This document shows, piece by piece, positions 1-8,091 of a DNA stretch of 64,000 bases. The notes under the pieces are model-generated. The model worked only from the letters and a program-made list of their open reading frames with translations. It was not told the origin of the DNA and searched no databases. Position numbers and translations under genes: made by a program. The stretch's first letter is position 1; the number at the start of each line of letters is the position of its first letter. This stretch comes from Balneolaceae bacterium UBA3186 (lineage in GTDB: Bacteria; Bacteroidota; Rhodothermia; Balneolales; Balneolaceae). The DNA lies in the NCBI GenBank assembly GCA_002364085.1, contig DEXK01000015.1, forward strand, positions 97,379 to 161,378. The letters run 5' to 3'.

Positions 1-169
1 ACAGTTAAAGATAAGGCTTTTGTTCACTGATTGCGATATTCGTTTAAATATCTCTGATAGTGTTTATCGATGAGTTGGATTAAGTTCTTAAAACACCTGT
101 GATCTTATGCTTTAATAAGCAGAGATATGAAATTTTACTACTCATTTTAATTAGAGTTATTGACCAATC

Positions 170-203
170 AATATTGAATATTCCATGTTGGATATTCAAT
201 ATT
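170..203 (-). terminator. Stem-loop just downstream of the HNH gene
   Basis: A near-perfect inverted repeat (AATATTGAATATTCCA at 170-185 against TGGATATTCAATATT at 189-203) forms a roughly 15-bp stem with one bulged base and a 3-nt loop. It begins two bases beyond the stop codon of the minus-strand HNH gene, so it would form the 3' end of that transcript. No good U-tract follows on the minus strand, so it may be a 3'-stabilising hairpin rather than an intrinsic terminator. Confidence 0.5.
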
Positions 204-205
204 CC

Positions 206-712
206 CTATGTCATATACAAATACGGCTTCCAGGGTTCCTGCACTCCACCGTTTATATCTCTGAAAAATGTGATCGGAATTGGGCGATAAGGTTTATTTT
301 TAAGAATCATATTAGCTTCTTTCGGCGTTCTATTTCCTTTCTTCACATTGCATTTGTCACAAGCCGTGGTAAGATTTTCCCAAGTATCTTTTCCACCTCT
401 ACTTTTTGGGTGTACATGGTCAATGGTTAACTTTGATTTTTGTCCACAATATTGACATTTAAATCCATCTCTACGCATTACATTTCTTCTCGTAAGAACT
501 ACTTTTGTGTACGGCAATCTGATATAATTACGTAGCCTTATTACAGAAGGGAAGTCATATTGATTACTTGTTGTTCTTAGCTTCTTTGCAGGGTCATCAT
601 GCAAAAGCTCCGCTTTTTCTAAATAAATAAGTTTCATAGAACGTTGTAATGAACACACGCTCAATGGTTGGTAATCTTGGTTAAGAACTAAAACATTTGC
701 ATTCATTCGCAT
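206..712 (-). CDS. HNH endonuclease family protein
   Basis: A 168-residue protein of the HNH nuclease superfamily. The C-terminal half carries CxxC (CQYCG), the core IDHVHPKSRGG with the catalytic histidine, the ENL asparagine and a second CxxC (CDKCN) followed by KKGNRTP. The two CxxC pairs should bind a structural zinc. The N-terminal part (NANVLVLNQDYQPLSV) is the conserved opening of a widespread bacterial HNH group found in normal chromosomal settings, unlike intron-borne or phage HNH enzymes. Its substrate is unknown. The gene stands alone, with a hairpin directly after its stop. The start at 712 could be moved two codons in (706) without losing conserved sequence. Confidence 0.88.
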   Translation of the reverse strand: MRMNANVLVLNQDYQPLSVCSLQRSMKLIYLEKAELLHDDPAKKLRTTSNQYDFPSVIRLRNYIRLPYTKVVLTRRNVMRRDGFKCQYCGQKSKLTIDHVHPKSRGGKDTWENLTTACDKCNVKKGNRTPKEANMILKNKPYRPIPITFFRDINGGVQEPWKPYLYMT

Positions 713-936
713 TCAATTTAAGGTTCAGGTCTTTTTTCTTTCATGGAGAATGCAGATATGAAATTAATTTTACCGTTTAATGCCATAATCCTCTAGTATG
801 ATATATTTATCTCATAAAAACAAATAGTCTTGGATTACCTTTTTTTACTGATAAGATGAATTTAATGTATAATTAAATAAACTAGTTTTTATATTTGGAA
901 GCGCTTTTTTAGCAGAACTGAAACCAAATTAAAATA
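713..936. promoter_or_regulatory. Divergent intergenic region with AAGCGCTT palindrome before gdhA
   Basis: This AT-rich 224-bp stretch separates the divergent HNH and glutamate dehydrogenase genes and must hold both promoters. I see no convincing -35/-10 pair. A GGAAGCGCTTTT site (core palindrome AAGCGCTT at 899-906) lies about 31 bp before the gdhA start. It resembles LacI/GalR-type operators and recurs before the 2-oxoacid dehydrogenase gene near 45852. The regulatory role is inference. Confidence 0.3.
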
Positions 937-2244
937 ATGTCCGAGATTAAAGACGCCCTCACTAAAGAATACTATAAAGAACCTGCTCCACTCCCCCACG
1001 ATGACTCCCCTTTTTCTTCCATGATGGAAAGATTCAGATTTGCAGCTGACATCTTAGATCTGGATGAAGGCATGTTTAAATACCTTTCAACACCCGAAAA
1101 AGTTGTAATGGTAGCAATTCCGGTTATTATGGATGATGGGCGCATAGAAGTTTTTGAAGGATATCGGGTAATTCATAATAGTATTCTCGGACCTTCCAAA
1201 GGTGGAATTAGGTATGCTGAAGATGTACACCTTGACGAAGTTAAAGCGCTTGCCGCATGGATGACTTGGAAGTGTGCTTGTGTAAATGTCCCTTTTGGAG
1301 GAGCAAAAGGTGGTGTAAGAGTAAACCCAAAGGAGCTTTCACAAAATGAACTAGAAAGACTGACCCGCCGGTATACTTCCAATATGAGTGATGTTTTTGG
1401 GCCTGACAGAGATATTCCCGCTCCTGACATGAACACCAATGAACAAACTATGGCCTGGATCATGGATACGTACAGCATGAAAAGTAAAAGAAACGAAACA
1501 GCCGTAGTAACCGGTAAGCCAATCATTTTAGGTGGCTCAAAAGGTCGTCGCGAAGCCACTGGTCGTGGAGTAATTACCACTGCACTTGCTGCTATGAACA
1601 AGCTTAAGATTTCCCCGAGTGACGCTTCCATAGTAGTACAAGGTTTTGGGAATGTAGGTTCTGTTTCAGCTCAACTTATTTATGAGCAAGGGGCAAAAGT
1701 TATAGCAATAAGTGATGTTAGTGGCGGATACTTCAACAAAGATGGAATCGACATTCCGGCAGCTATCCACTATTCCCAAACAAATAACTACTCCTTAGAA
1801 GGGTTTTCAGGAGCTCAATCAATAAGCAATTCTGATTTACTTGAACTTGAATGCGATGTTTTAATTCCTGCTGCAAAAGAAGATCAAATCAATAAAAATA
1901 ATGCGTCCAGAATAAAGGCGAAGATTATAGCCGAGGGTGCTAACGGGCCCGTTACTGCAAATGCTGATTCTATTCTGGAAGAAAATGGAGTAATGGTTGT
2001 TCCTGATATTCTTGCAAATGCAGGAGGGGTAACCGTTTCTTATTTTGAATGGGTACAAGATCGGCATGGATATTTTTGGACTGAAGAACGTGTAAACCGT
2101 CGCCTAAACAGAATGATGAGAGAAGCTTTTGATAACTTGTTTATGGTGAGTGAAAAGTATAGTATTACCCTTAGACAAGCAGCGTATGTATATGCGATTG
2201 ATCGTGTAGCAACAACGTTGAAACTACGTGGTATTTATGCTTAA
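937..2244 (+). CDS. gdhA: Glutamate dehydrogenase (Glu/Leu/Phe/Val dehydrogenase family)
   Basis: A 435-residue Glu/Leu/Phe/Val dehydrogenase, the usual length for the hexameric catabolic type. It converts glutamate and 2-oxoglutarate with NAD(P) and links nitrogen and carbon metabolism in the cytosol. The substrate domain has K-rich motif GGAKGGVRVNP (Lys124 in PFGGAKGG), and the Rossmann domain has GFGNVGS (from residue 236). The C-terminal EGANGPVT and AGGVTVSYFEW segments are typical of glutamate rather than leucine dehydrogenase. The downstream anti-sigma-like gene begins 6 bp after the stop and is probably co-transcribed. Cofactor preference cannot be read safely. Confidence 0.93.
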   Translation: MSEIKDALTKEYYKEPAPLPHDDSPFSSMMERFRFAADILDLDEGMFKYLSTPEKVVMVAIPVIMDDGRIEVFEGYRVIHNSILGPSKGGIRYAEDVHLDEVKALAAWMTWKCACVNVPFGGAKGGVRVNPKELSQNELERLTRRYTSNMSDVFGPDRDIPAPDMNTNEQTMAWIMDTYSMKSKRNETAVVTGKPIILGGSKGRREATGRGVITTALAAMNKLKISPSDASIVVQGFGNVGSVSAQLIYEQGAKVIAISDVSGGYFNKDGIDIPAAIHYSQTNNYSLEGFSGAQSISNSDLLELECDVLIPAAKEDQINKNNASRIKAKIIAEGANGPVTANADSILEENGVMVVPDILANAGGVTVSYFEWVQDRHGYFWTEERVNRRLNRMMREAFDNLFMVSEKYSITLRQAAYVYAIDRVATTLKLRGIYA

Positions 2245-2250
2245 TAATTG

Positions 2251-2655
2251 ATGAGTTACAAAAAAGAACTTGTTCTAAAATCTACATATGAAGAATTAGA
2301 TAAACTGGAAGGTTTTCTAAACGAACTACAAACGGAATTAGAATTCGATGATGAATTTTATGCACGATTGATGCTTACCGTAAGCGAAGCAGCAACTAAT
2401 GGAGTAGTTCATGGCAATGAATTGGACGAATCAAAAAAAGTTACTCTATTAGCTGAGTATAATAACTCAACACTGGTTATAACTACTCAGGATGAAGGAG
2501 CAGGCTTTGATCCAGATAAAGTGAAAGACCCTTTAGCAGAAGAAAATATTCTCAATACAAGTGGCCGTGGAGTTTTTCTAATGGGTGAATATGCAGATGA
2601 TATTAAATACGAAGACGAAGGCAGAAAATTAATTATGAAGTTTACTCTTTCATAA
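2251..2655 (+). CDS. ATP-binding protein, RsbW-like anti-sigma regulatory factor
   Basis: About 134 residues: a single HATPase_c domain of the RsbW/SpoIIAB serine kinase family, which binds sigma factors or phosphorylates anti-anti-sigma (STAS) partners. The N-box reads SEAATNGVVHGNE, and the G-boxes are DEGAGFDPDKV and TSGRGVFLM. I chose the ATG at 2251; the frame is open from a TTG at 2248, but MSYKKELVL is the natural start. It lies 6 bp after gdhA. No STAS-domain partner or sigma factor is next to it, so the partner is unknown. Confidence 0.85.
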   Translation: MSYKKELVLKSTYEELDKLEGFLNELQTELEFDDEFYARLMLTVSEAATNGVVHGNELDESKKVTLLAEYNNSTLVITTQDEGAGFDPDKVKDPLAEENILNTSGRGVFLMGEYADDIKYEDEGRKLIMKFTLS

Positions 2656-2657
2656 TA

Positions 2658-3926
2658 TCACAGATAATCTCTCCCTATAAAACCTTTTAGAACTTCAGGA
2701 ACTCTCACTTTTCCATTTTCTTCCTGATAGGCTTCCAATATAGCTGAAACTACTCTAGGTAATGCTAGTGCTGAACCATTTAGTGTATGAGTCATTTCAA
2801 TTTTTTTCTCATCTTTTCTATATCGAAGTTGCATTCGTCTTGCTTGAAAGCTCTCAAAATTTGAACAAGAACTAACTTCCAGCCACCTCTGCTGTCCCGG
2901 GCTCCAAACCTCGAGATCATATTTCTTACTCTGGGTGAACCCCATATCTCCGGTACACATTAGCAACGTTCTGTAAGGCAGTTCAAGAGCTTGCAATAAC
3001 TTCTCAGAGTGTTCTCTTAAACTTTCTAACTCATCATACGATGTTTCGGGCTTCACGATCTTAACCAATTCTACTTTATCGAATTGATGAAGGCGGTTCA
3101 ATCCTCTTACATCCTTACCATAAGAACCCGCTTCTCTTCTCCAGCAGGGAGTATAACAAACATACTTTACAGGTAATTCGCTTTCTGCTAAGATCTCGTC
3201 TCTATGAAAATTAGTTACCGGAACCTCAGCCGTTGGAATTGCAAAAAATTCATCTCTGGGAATCACATACATCATATCTTCTTTATCTGGAATTTGTCCA
3301 GTCCCTCGAGCTGAGTCTTCATTAACAAAATAAGGAGCTTGCAACTCAGTATATCCTGTTTTGCCTGCTTCATTTATAAAGTAATTGATAAGTGCTCTTT
3401 GTAATTGAGCAACCGGTCCAACATAAAACGGGAAACCTGCTCCTGCAACCTTTACTCCTCTTTCAAAATCAACCCAACCATAACGCTCTGTAATATCCCA
3501 ATGTGGTTTTCTCCACTCTTCTTTATTTGGCTCTCCCCAAGTAGCAAAAACTTCGTTATCACTTTCAGTTGCTCCAACAGGAACAGTAGGATGTGCTACA
3601 TTTGGTATTCGCAAAAGCATACTTTCCCTCTCATCAGCTAGAGTTTTTAATTCTTCTTCAAACTCTTTTAGATCTTCTTTTATCTTTGTTGTTTCAGCAA
3701 TAATAGACTGAGCCTCTTCTTTCTTGCCCTGCCCCATCAATGCACCTATTTGCTTTGCTTTTGCATTGCTCTCTGTCCTTATTGCATCAACCTTTTGAAC
3801 TAATTCTCTCCATTGTTCATCTTTTGCAATTACTTCATCTACCAAGGAGTTCGTTTTTTCTCCTTTATTGAGCATTCCTTGCTTTACTTTTTCTTTGTTC
3901 TCTTTGATGAAGTTTATGTCTAGCAT
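2658..3926 (-). CDS. serS: Serine--tRNA ligase
   Basis: Full-length (422 aa) class II seryl-tRNA synthetase that charges tRNA-Ser. Residues about 1-105 form the long antiparallel coiled-coil arm that contacts the tRNA variable loop. The catalytic core follows with TAEVPVTNFHRDEI, motif 2 (CWRREAGSYGKDVRGL, with FDKVE) and motif 3 near the C-terminus (NGSALALPRVVSAILEAYQ). The start MLDINFIKENKE is the conserved family N-terminus. It converges on the anti-sigma gene with only 2 bp between stops, so no separate terminator fits there. Confidence 0.97.
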   Translation of the reverse strand: MLDINFIKENKEKVKQGMLNKGEKTNSLVDEVIAKDEQWRELVQKVDAIRTESNAKAKQIGALMGQGKKEEAQSIIAETTKIKEDLKEFEEELKTLADERESMLLRIPNVAHPTVPVGATESDNEVFATWGEPNKEEWRKPHWDITERYGWVDFERGVKVAGAGFPFYVGPVAQLQRALINYFINEAGKTGYTELQAPYFVNEDSARGTGQIPDKEDMMYVIPRDEFFAIPTAEVPVTNFHRDEILAESELPVKYVCYTPCWRREAGSYGKDVRGLNRLHQFDKVELVKIVKPETSYDELESLREHSEKLLQALELPYRTLLMCTGDMGFTQSKKYDLEVWSPGQQRWLEVSSCSNFESFQARRMQLRYRKDEKKIEMTHTLNGSALALPRVVSAILEAYQEENGKVRVPEVLKGFIGRDYL

Positions 3927-4094
3927 GTATTTCTTTCTTTAAATTAAAGTGTAAAGATAAGACCTATTCTAATCTTGTTGAACCCTTTTTTCAAATTTAG
4001 TATCAAAGTGATTTTTACAGCAATACTTTTGCTAACTTAATTTTTTAAGGATATTATTCTAGAAATAAATAAAAATTTAAGCCATATATAAACA

Positions 4095-4574
4095 ATGAGT
4101 CATTTGTTAGACGAAATCGATATTTCAATATTAAATCACTTGCAGGAAAATGGGCGAGCTCAGCGCAATCAAATAGCAGAATTAGTAGGCTTATCGGTAC
4201 CCTCAGTTTCTGAGAGAATGAGAAAGCTGGAAGAGCGTGGCTTAATAACCGAATATAATGCCATCCTCAACTCCAAAGAATTTCATTTTGATATCACAGC
4301 CTTTATGTTTGTTGAAGTAGATGGCTCAGAATATTATCCACTTTTTGTAGAAAAGGCACAGGAAGAAAAAGAAATATTAGAGTGTCATTCTATTACTGGA
4401 GATGGCTCACACTTTCTAAAAGTAAGAACAAAAAACACAGGGTCGTTTGAGCGTCTTTTATCACGAATACAATCTTGGAATGGGGTTAAAAAAACCAGAT
4501 CTAACCTTGTACTATCAAGCTTCAAAGAAACAAGAGCTTTACCTATTGAACAAGCTACAGAGATAATAAAATAA
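4095..4574 (+). CDS. Lrp/AsnC family transcriptional regulator
   Basis: 159 residues in the standard Lrp/AsnC arrangement: an N-terminal AsnC-type winged HTH (LDEIDISILNHLQENGR through PSVSERMRKLEERGLI, residues about 5-60), then a RAM/ligand-binding domain with CHSITGDGSHFLKVR and GVKKTRSNLVLSSFK. Family members sense amino acids and form octamers. The gene is monocistronic in appearance and 87 bp upstream of the sigma-54 activator. The regulated genes cannot be told from sequence; amino-acid genes nearby (gdhA) are possible targets only. Confidence 0.9.
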   Translation: MSHLLDEIDISILNHLQENGRAQRNQIAELVGLSVPSVSERMRKLEERGLITEYNAILNSKEFHFDITAFMFVEVDGSEYYPLFVEKAQEEKEILECHSITGDGSHFLKVRTKNTGSFERLLSRIQSWNGVKKTRSNLVLSSFKETRALPIEQATEIIK

Positions 4575-4661
4575 AGTTCAGAATTTTCTTAAGATTACTC
4601 TTACTTACCAGTTCATTAATCGTTAAATTTACGTCAAAATGACAGACGAAGATCAAGTTTA

Positions 4662-5963
4662 ATGGATAGAGAAGTATTTCAGGAACAGTTTGGTTTATTA
4701 GGGACATCTCAGGAAATGCGCCATGTTATCGATAAAATCGTTCAGGTTGCAAAAACTGATATTAGTGTACTATTACAAGGAGAAAGTGGTGTTGGTAAAG
4801 ATGTAACAGCACGCGCTATTCACTCATTAAGCGAGCGCAAAAGAAACAACCTTATTATTGTTAACTGTGGTGCTATTCCTGAAGGAATTATTGAAAGTGA
4901 ACTTTTTGGACATGAAAAAGGAGCTTTTACTGGCGCTAATGAAAGTCGTGAAGGTTATTTCGAAAAAGCCAACGGGGGCACTATTTTTCTGGACGAAATT
5001 GGCGATACTCCAAAAAATGTTCAGGTTAAACTGTTACGAGTTCTCGAAAATGGTGAATTTTTCCGGGTTGGTTCGAGTAAAGTTCAAACAACAGATGTGC
5101 GTGTAATTGCAGCCACGAACCTGAATCTTTGGAAAATGGTTGAAGATGGATCATTTAGAGAAGATCTTTATTATAGACTGGATACAGTTCAGATACATCT
5201 CCCCCCTTTGAGGGATAGACAAGAAGATATTGTTCCTATTTTCAGAAAGTTCGTTCAGGAATTTTCTGCAAAATATGATTCTGTATTTAAAGGATTTTCA
5301 GACGATGCCAGAGAATTGCTGATCTCCTACAGATGGCCGGGAAATATCAGAGAGCTTAAAAATGTAGCCGAACAATTAGTGGTCCTTGAAAAATCACAAT
5401 TTATTGATGTTGAACGACTGCAGAAATACCTTAAAGGCCGACAAAGACAAGGTTCTGCCGACAACCTTCCTATGATTCCGAACGGGGAAGAAAAGAAGTC
5501 AGATCCACAAAGCGATTTTGAGCGAAGAGATCGTGAATTAATATACAGGGCATTGGTTGAATTGAGAACAGATATATCTGATGTAAAAAAAATGCTTGCC
5601 AATTTCATGTATTCGACCATGTCAAGTAAGGATATCAAAGCACTCCCTTCTGCTTTACAGAGTAATATGAATGAATCTGATGTTTCGGAAATGAAGATCA
5701 ACCTTGATAATCACGCTACATTAGGAATGCAGAAAATACCTGATAATGAATCGGATGATGAAAATGAGGTACTGGAAAGTGAAGAATCTGCTATTGTTAA
5801 TTTCTTTGGTGGTGACGAGATTCCTTCCATTGAGGCGACTGAACAGTTTTTGATCAAGCAAGCATTAGAAAAATACGATGGTAATCGCCGTAAAGCTTCT
5901 GAAACCTTAGGAATAAGCGAACGAACTCTTTACAGAAAACTTGATCAATACGGACTTGCATAA
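4662..5963 (+). CDS. Sigma-54-dependent transcriptional activator (receiver-less), Fis-type HTH
   Basis: 433-residue bacterial enhancer-binding protein. The AAA+ domain starts at the N-terminus with no receiver or sensor domain: Walker A GESGVGKD (residues 40-47), the sigma-54 contact loop GAFTGA (87-92), Walker B GGTIFLDEIGD (D111, E112) and YRWPGNIREL sensor II. A long acidic, probably disordered linker (about 265-390) leads to a C-terminal Fis HTH (RRKASETLGISERTLYRKLDQYGLA). Without an input domain it is probably controlled by level or by a partner protein. The next gene overlaps its 3' end by 23 bp, suggesting co-expression with envelope genes. Confidence 0.93.
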   Translation: MDREVFQEQFGLLGTSQEMRHVIDKIVQVAKTDISVLLQGESGVGKDVTARAIHSLSERKRNNLIIVNCGAIPEGIIESELFGHEKGAFTGANESREGYFEKANGGTIFLDEIGDTPKNVQVKLLRVLENGEFFRVGSSKVQTTDVRVIAATNLNLWKMVEDGSFREDLYYRLDTVQIHLPPLRDRQEDIVPIFRKFVQEFSAKYDSVFKGFSDDARELLISYRWPGNIRELKNVAEQLVVLEKSQFIDVERLQKYLKGRQRQGSADNLPMIPNGEEKKSDPQSDFERRDRELIYRALVELRTDISDVKKMLANFMYSTMSSKDIKALPSALQSNMNESDVSEMKINLDNHATLGMQKIPDNESDDENEVLESEESAIVNFFGGDEIPSIEATEQFLIKQALEKYDGNRRKASETLGISERTLYRKLDQYGLA

Positions 5964-6462
5964 ATTTATTTTCATATCACTGTTAACACTGATTTCATTC
6001 TCAGGATGCCTGAAGTATAGTTTTACAGGAGCATCAATTCCTCCTGGGGTTAATTCTATATATATCCCCTTTTTTCCTGACAGGTCGCGAAGCGGACTAG
6101 GAGATTTAAGTGATAGATTAAATCGCATCTTAATAGATCGTTTTATTAACCAAAGTAAATTACAACTAGCCGGTTCTGAAGAAGAAGCAGATGCCATTCT
6201 CGACGGCTTTATCTCAGGCTATAGTAATCGCCCGTTTAGCATTGGTGGTAATGAACAGGCAAATCAAAATCAGGTTCAAATCTCAGTAAATGCACGTTTT
6301 ATTTACACCCAAAATGAAAACCCTGAATGGGATAAATCATTCAACGGATCGTTTACATTTGACCCTACTGACGACCCAATAACCGGTGAGCAAACGGCTG
6401 CAGATGAAGCACTTGAGCAAATTGCTAACACTATGTTTAATGATGCGGTAAGTAATTGGTAA
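5941..6462 (+). CDS. LptE-like lipoprotein (LPS assembly)
   Basis: 173-residue predicted outer-membrane lipoprotein. A short hydrophobic signal ends in lipobox SFSGC (Cys23 from this start), followed by CLKYSFTGASIPPGVNSIYIPFF, the pattern of the Bacteroidota LptE/RlpB-like family (LPS-assembly partner of LptD). Later features fit the same fold (LNRILIDRFINQSKL; alternating beta segment VQISVNARFIY). The gene has only TTG-type starts: 5941, or 5956, which gives a shorter signal MHKFIF. Either choice overlaps the activator upstream, so translational coupling is likely. The LptE assignment rests on architecture, not on catalytic residues. Confidence 0.72.
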   Translation: MINTDLHKFIFISLLTLISFSGCLKYSFTGASIPPGVNSIYIPFFPDRSRSGLGDLSDRLNRILIDRFINQSKLQLAGSEEEADAILDGFISGYSNRPFSIGGNEQANQNQVQISVNARFIYTQNENPEWDKSFNGSFTFDPTDDPITGEQTAADEALEQIANTMFNDAVSNW

Positions 6463-6510
6463 TTTCTTTGAATATAATAACCTGTTAGTGTATTATTGCT
6501 TCCCTAAATA

Positions 6511-7116
6511 ATGGCAAAATTACCTTTCAACATACCGCAATCTCTTCGCTCATTTAATGAGCGCTTTGAAAAAAATCCTAAAACAGGGATCACTAAATTA
6601 AGCAGACATCTAAAAAAAAGAGGACCTGACGCGGTAGGGCATTTTCTTCTGGCTTGGTTTTATCATCTTGATGATCAAAACTCACTAGCCATAAAGGAAG
6701 CTTTAAAAGCTAAAAATTATGCCCCGGGAAGCCCATTAATGGAACATCTTCATTACTTTCTGGTTCACCCTGAAAAATTTGAAGCAGCTGTCCCTGTTAA
6801 AAGTTATACCTCCTCAAAAAAACTTAATCAGTCAAATAGAAAGTCACCTATACTTGATCTGGATAGTTTAATTGCCATGCTTGAAGCTGTAGAGTCGCAA
6901 AGAATTCAAATTCCAGCTGAGGGAGAACCCTATGATGATTCTGACCTTTCCGAACAAGCTGAAGCAGTTGATGATATCATATCAGAAACACTAGCTAAAA
7001 TTCATGTAGCACAAGGAAAGAAACAGAAAGCTATTGAAATGTATAACCAGCTAAAAGAAATTAATCCTGATAAAGCTGAGCACTATCAATCTGAGATAGA
7101 AAAGTTAAAAAAGTAA
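6511..7116 (+). CDS. Tetratricopeptide-like protein of unknown function
   Basis: 201 residues, cytosolic in appearance (no signal peptide). The N-terminal half contains helical repeat-like segments (VGHFLLAWFYHLDDQNSLAIKEALKAKNYAP), the middle is linker, and the C-terminus is one clear TPR unit (SETLAKIHVAQGKKQKAIEMYNQLKEINP). This tail is common in uncharacterised Bacteroidota TPR proteins. It follows the LptE-like gene by 48 bp on the same strand and is probably in the same operon. I do not recognise a specific function; a scaffold or protein-interaction role is all that can be inferred. Confidence 0.75.
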   Translation: MAKLPFNIPQSLRSFNERFEKNPKTGITKLSRHLKKRGPDAVGHFLLAWFYHLDDQNSLAIKEALKAKNYAPGSPLMEHLHYFLVHPEKFEAAVPVKSYTSSKKLNQSNRKSPILDLDSLIAMLEAVESQRIQIPAEGEPYDDSDLSEQAEAVDDIISETLAKIHVAQGKKQKAIEMYNQLKEINPDKAEHYQSEIEKLKK

Positions 7117-7117
7117 A

Positions 7118-7747
7118 TTATCCCTTAACAAAAGGATTACTAGCTTTCTCAACTTCAATCGTAGTCATAGGTCCATGACCGGGATACACTTTTGTTTCAT
7201 CGGGTAAAGTATAAAGCTTCTGTTTTATAGACTTCTCAAGCTCTTCAAAACTCCCTTGATACAAATCAGTTCTGCCAATACTACCATTGAACAAGGCATC
7301 TCCTGCTATTACAAAACCTTCTGATTTAAAATAAAGTGAGGTATGATCTGGAGAGTGCCCAGGAGTATATAAACACATAAACTCAAAACCTCCCACTTCA
7401 AATTGATCATCTTTAGGCAAGCTTTCAGGTATGAAAGAAAAGCCCACTTGATTCAGTCCAAACATAGTAGCCTGACTACCAAAATTATTCCAAAGAAACA
7501 GATCATCTGTGTTTACGAACACTTTCACATCATAATCTTTTAACACTCTTTGCAATCCCAAAACATGATCTACATGAGCATGAGTAAGAACTATGGCATC
7601 CAAAGTTACTTCTTTGAGAGCACTTTGAAAGGATTGGTATTCCGTTTCGTTAGAGAAACCCGGATCTATAAGAATTGCGGAGCCTTCTTTTATGAGCAAA
7701 TATGTGTTCTCAGCAAAAGGCCCTACTTCAAAAATTTTAATATCCAT
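7118..7747 (-). CDS. MBL-fold metallo-hydrolase (glyoxalase II-like)
   Basis: 209-residue metallo-beta-lactamase fold enzyme. The dinuclear metal motif is THAHVDHVLG, with further ligands in TPGHSPDHTS (His), GDALFNGSIGRTD (bridging Asp) and VYPGHGP (His). The order and spacing match the glyoxalase II/hydroxyacylglutathione hydrolase-like group often called YcbL. Substrate is unproven; small thioester hydrolysis is the usual guess. It is convergent with the TPR gene (1-bp gap) and lies downstream of rpmE behind a terminator hairpin. Confidence 0.88.
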   Translation of the reverse strand: MDIKIFEVGPFAENTYLLIKEGSAILIDPGFSNETEYQSFQSALKEVTLDAIVLTHAHVDHVLGLQRVLKDYDVKVFVNTDDLFLWNNFGSQATMFGLNQVGFSFIPESLPKDDQFEVGGFEFMCLYTPGHSPDHTSLYFKSEGFVIAGDALFNGSIGRTDLYQGSFEELEKSIKQKLYTLPDETKVYPGHGPMTTIEVEKASNPFVKG

Positions 7748-7755
7748 AATTATAT

Positions 7756-7790
7756 AAAAAAAGGATGCTACCAGTTACGGTGCATCCTTT
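7756..7790 (-). terminator. Rho-independent terminator of rpmE
   Basis: On the minus strand a 9-bp stem AAAGGATGC/GCATCCTTT (7782-7790 and 7760-7768) with a 13-nt loop is followed by a run of Ts. It sits 18 bp beyond the rpmE stop and just before the MBL hydrolase start, and would end the highly expressed ribosomal-protein transcript. Confidence 0.85.
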
Positions 7791-7807
7791 AATTCAAAAA
7801 AATAAAC

Positions 7808-8023
7808 TTACTTCTTTTGGTCGTACATGCGCTTAAAGCGATCCACACGACCAGCTTTAGCAGAAAAGTTGTTATTCTTGGTATAGAACGGGTGATTTTT
7901 AGAATCTACCTCGCTCTTATAAATACCGTCTTTCGTGTTCATAGTACTTCTGGTCGTAACCTCTGTACCGTCACTCATGACAACTGTAATTTCTTTGTAA
8001 TCTGGATGAATACCGTTTTTCAT
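7808..8023 (-). CDS. rpmE: 50S ribosomal protein L31, zinc-independent form
   Basis: 71-residue L31. The start MKNGIHPDYKEI and the C-terminal GRVDRFKRMY are diagnostic for the family, along with HPFYTK. The four cysteines that bind zinc in the classical C+ form are all absent (for example STMNTKDGIY and SEVDSKNHPF), so this is a C- form that should not need zinc. It is followed by its own terminator. The upstream gene on the same strand is the MoxR-like ATPase, which ends 69 bp away. Confidence 0.95.
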   Translation of the reverse strand: MKNGIHPDYKEITVVMSDGTEVTTRSTMNTKDGIYKSEVDSKNHPFYTKNNNFSAKAGRVDRFKRMYDQKK

Positions 8024-8091
8024 AATACTGGCTGTTTCGAATTTTTCAAAGGCTTTAAATATAAGATTATATCTGAGCTAATTCAATCATT

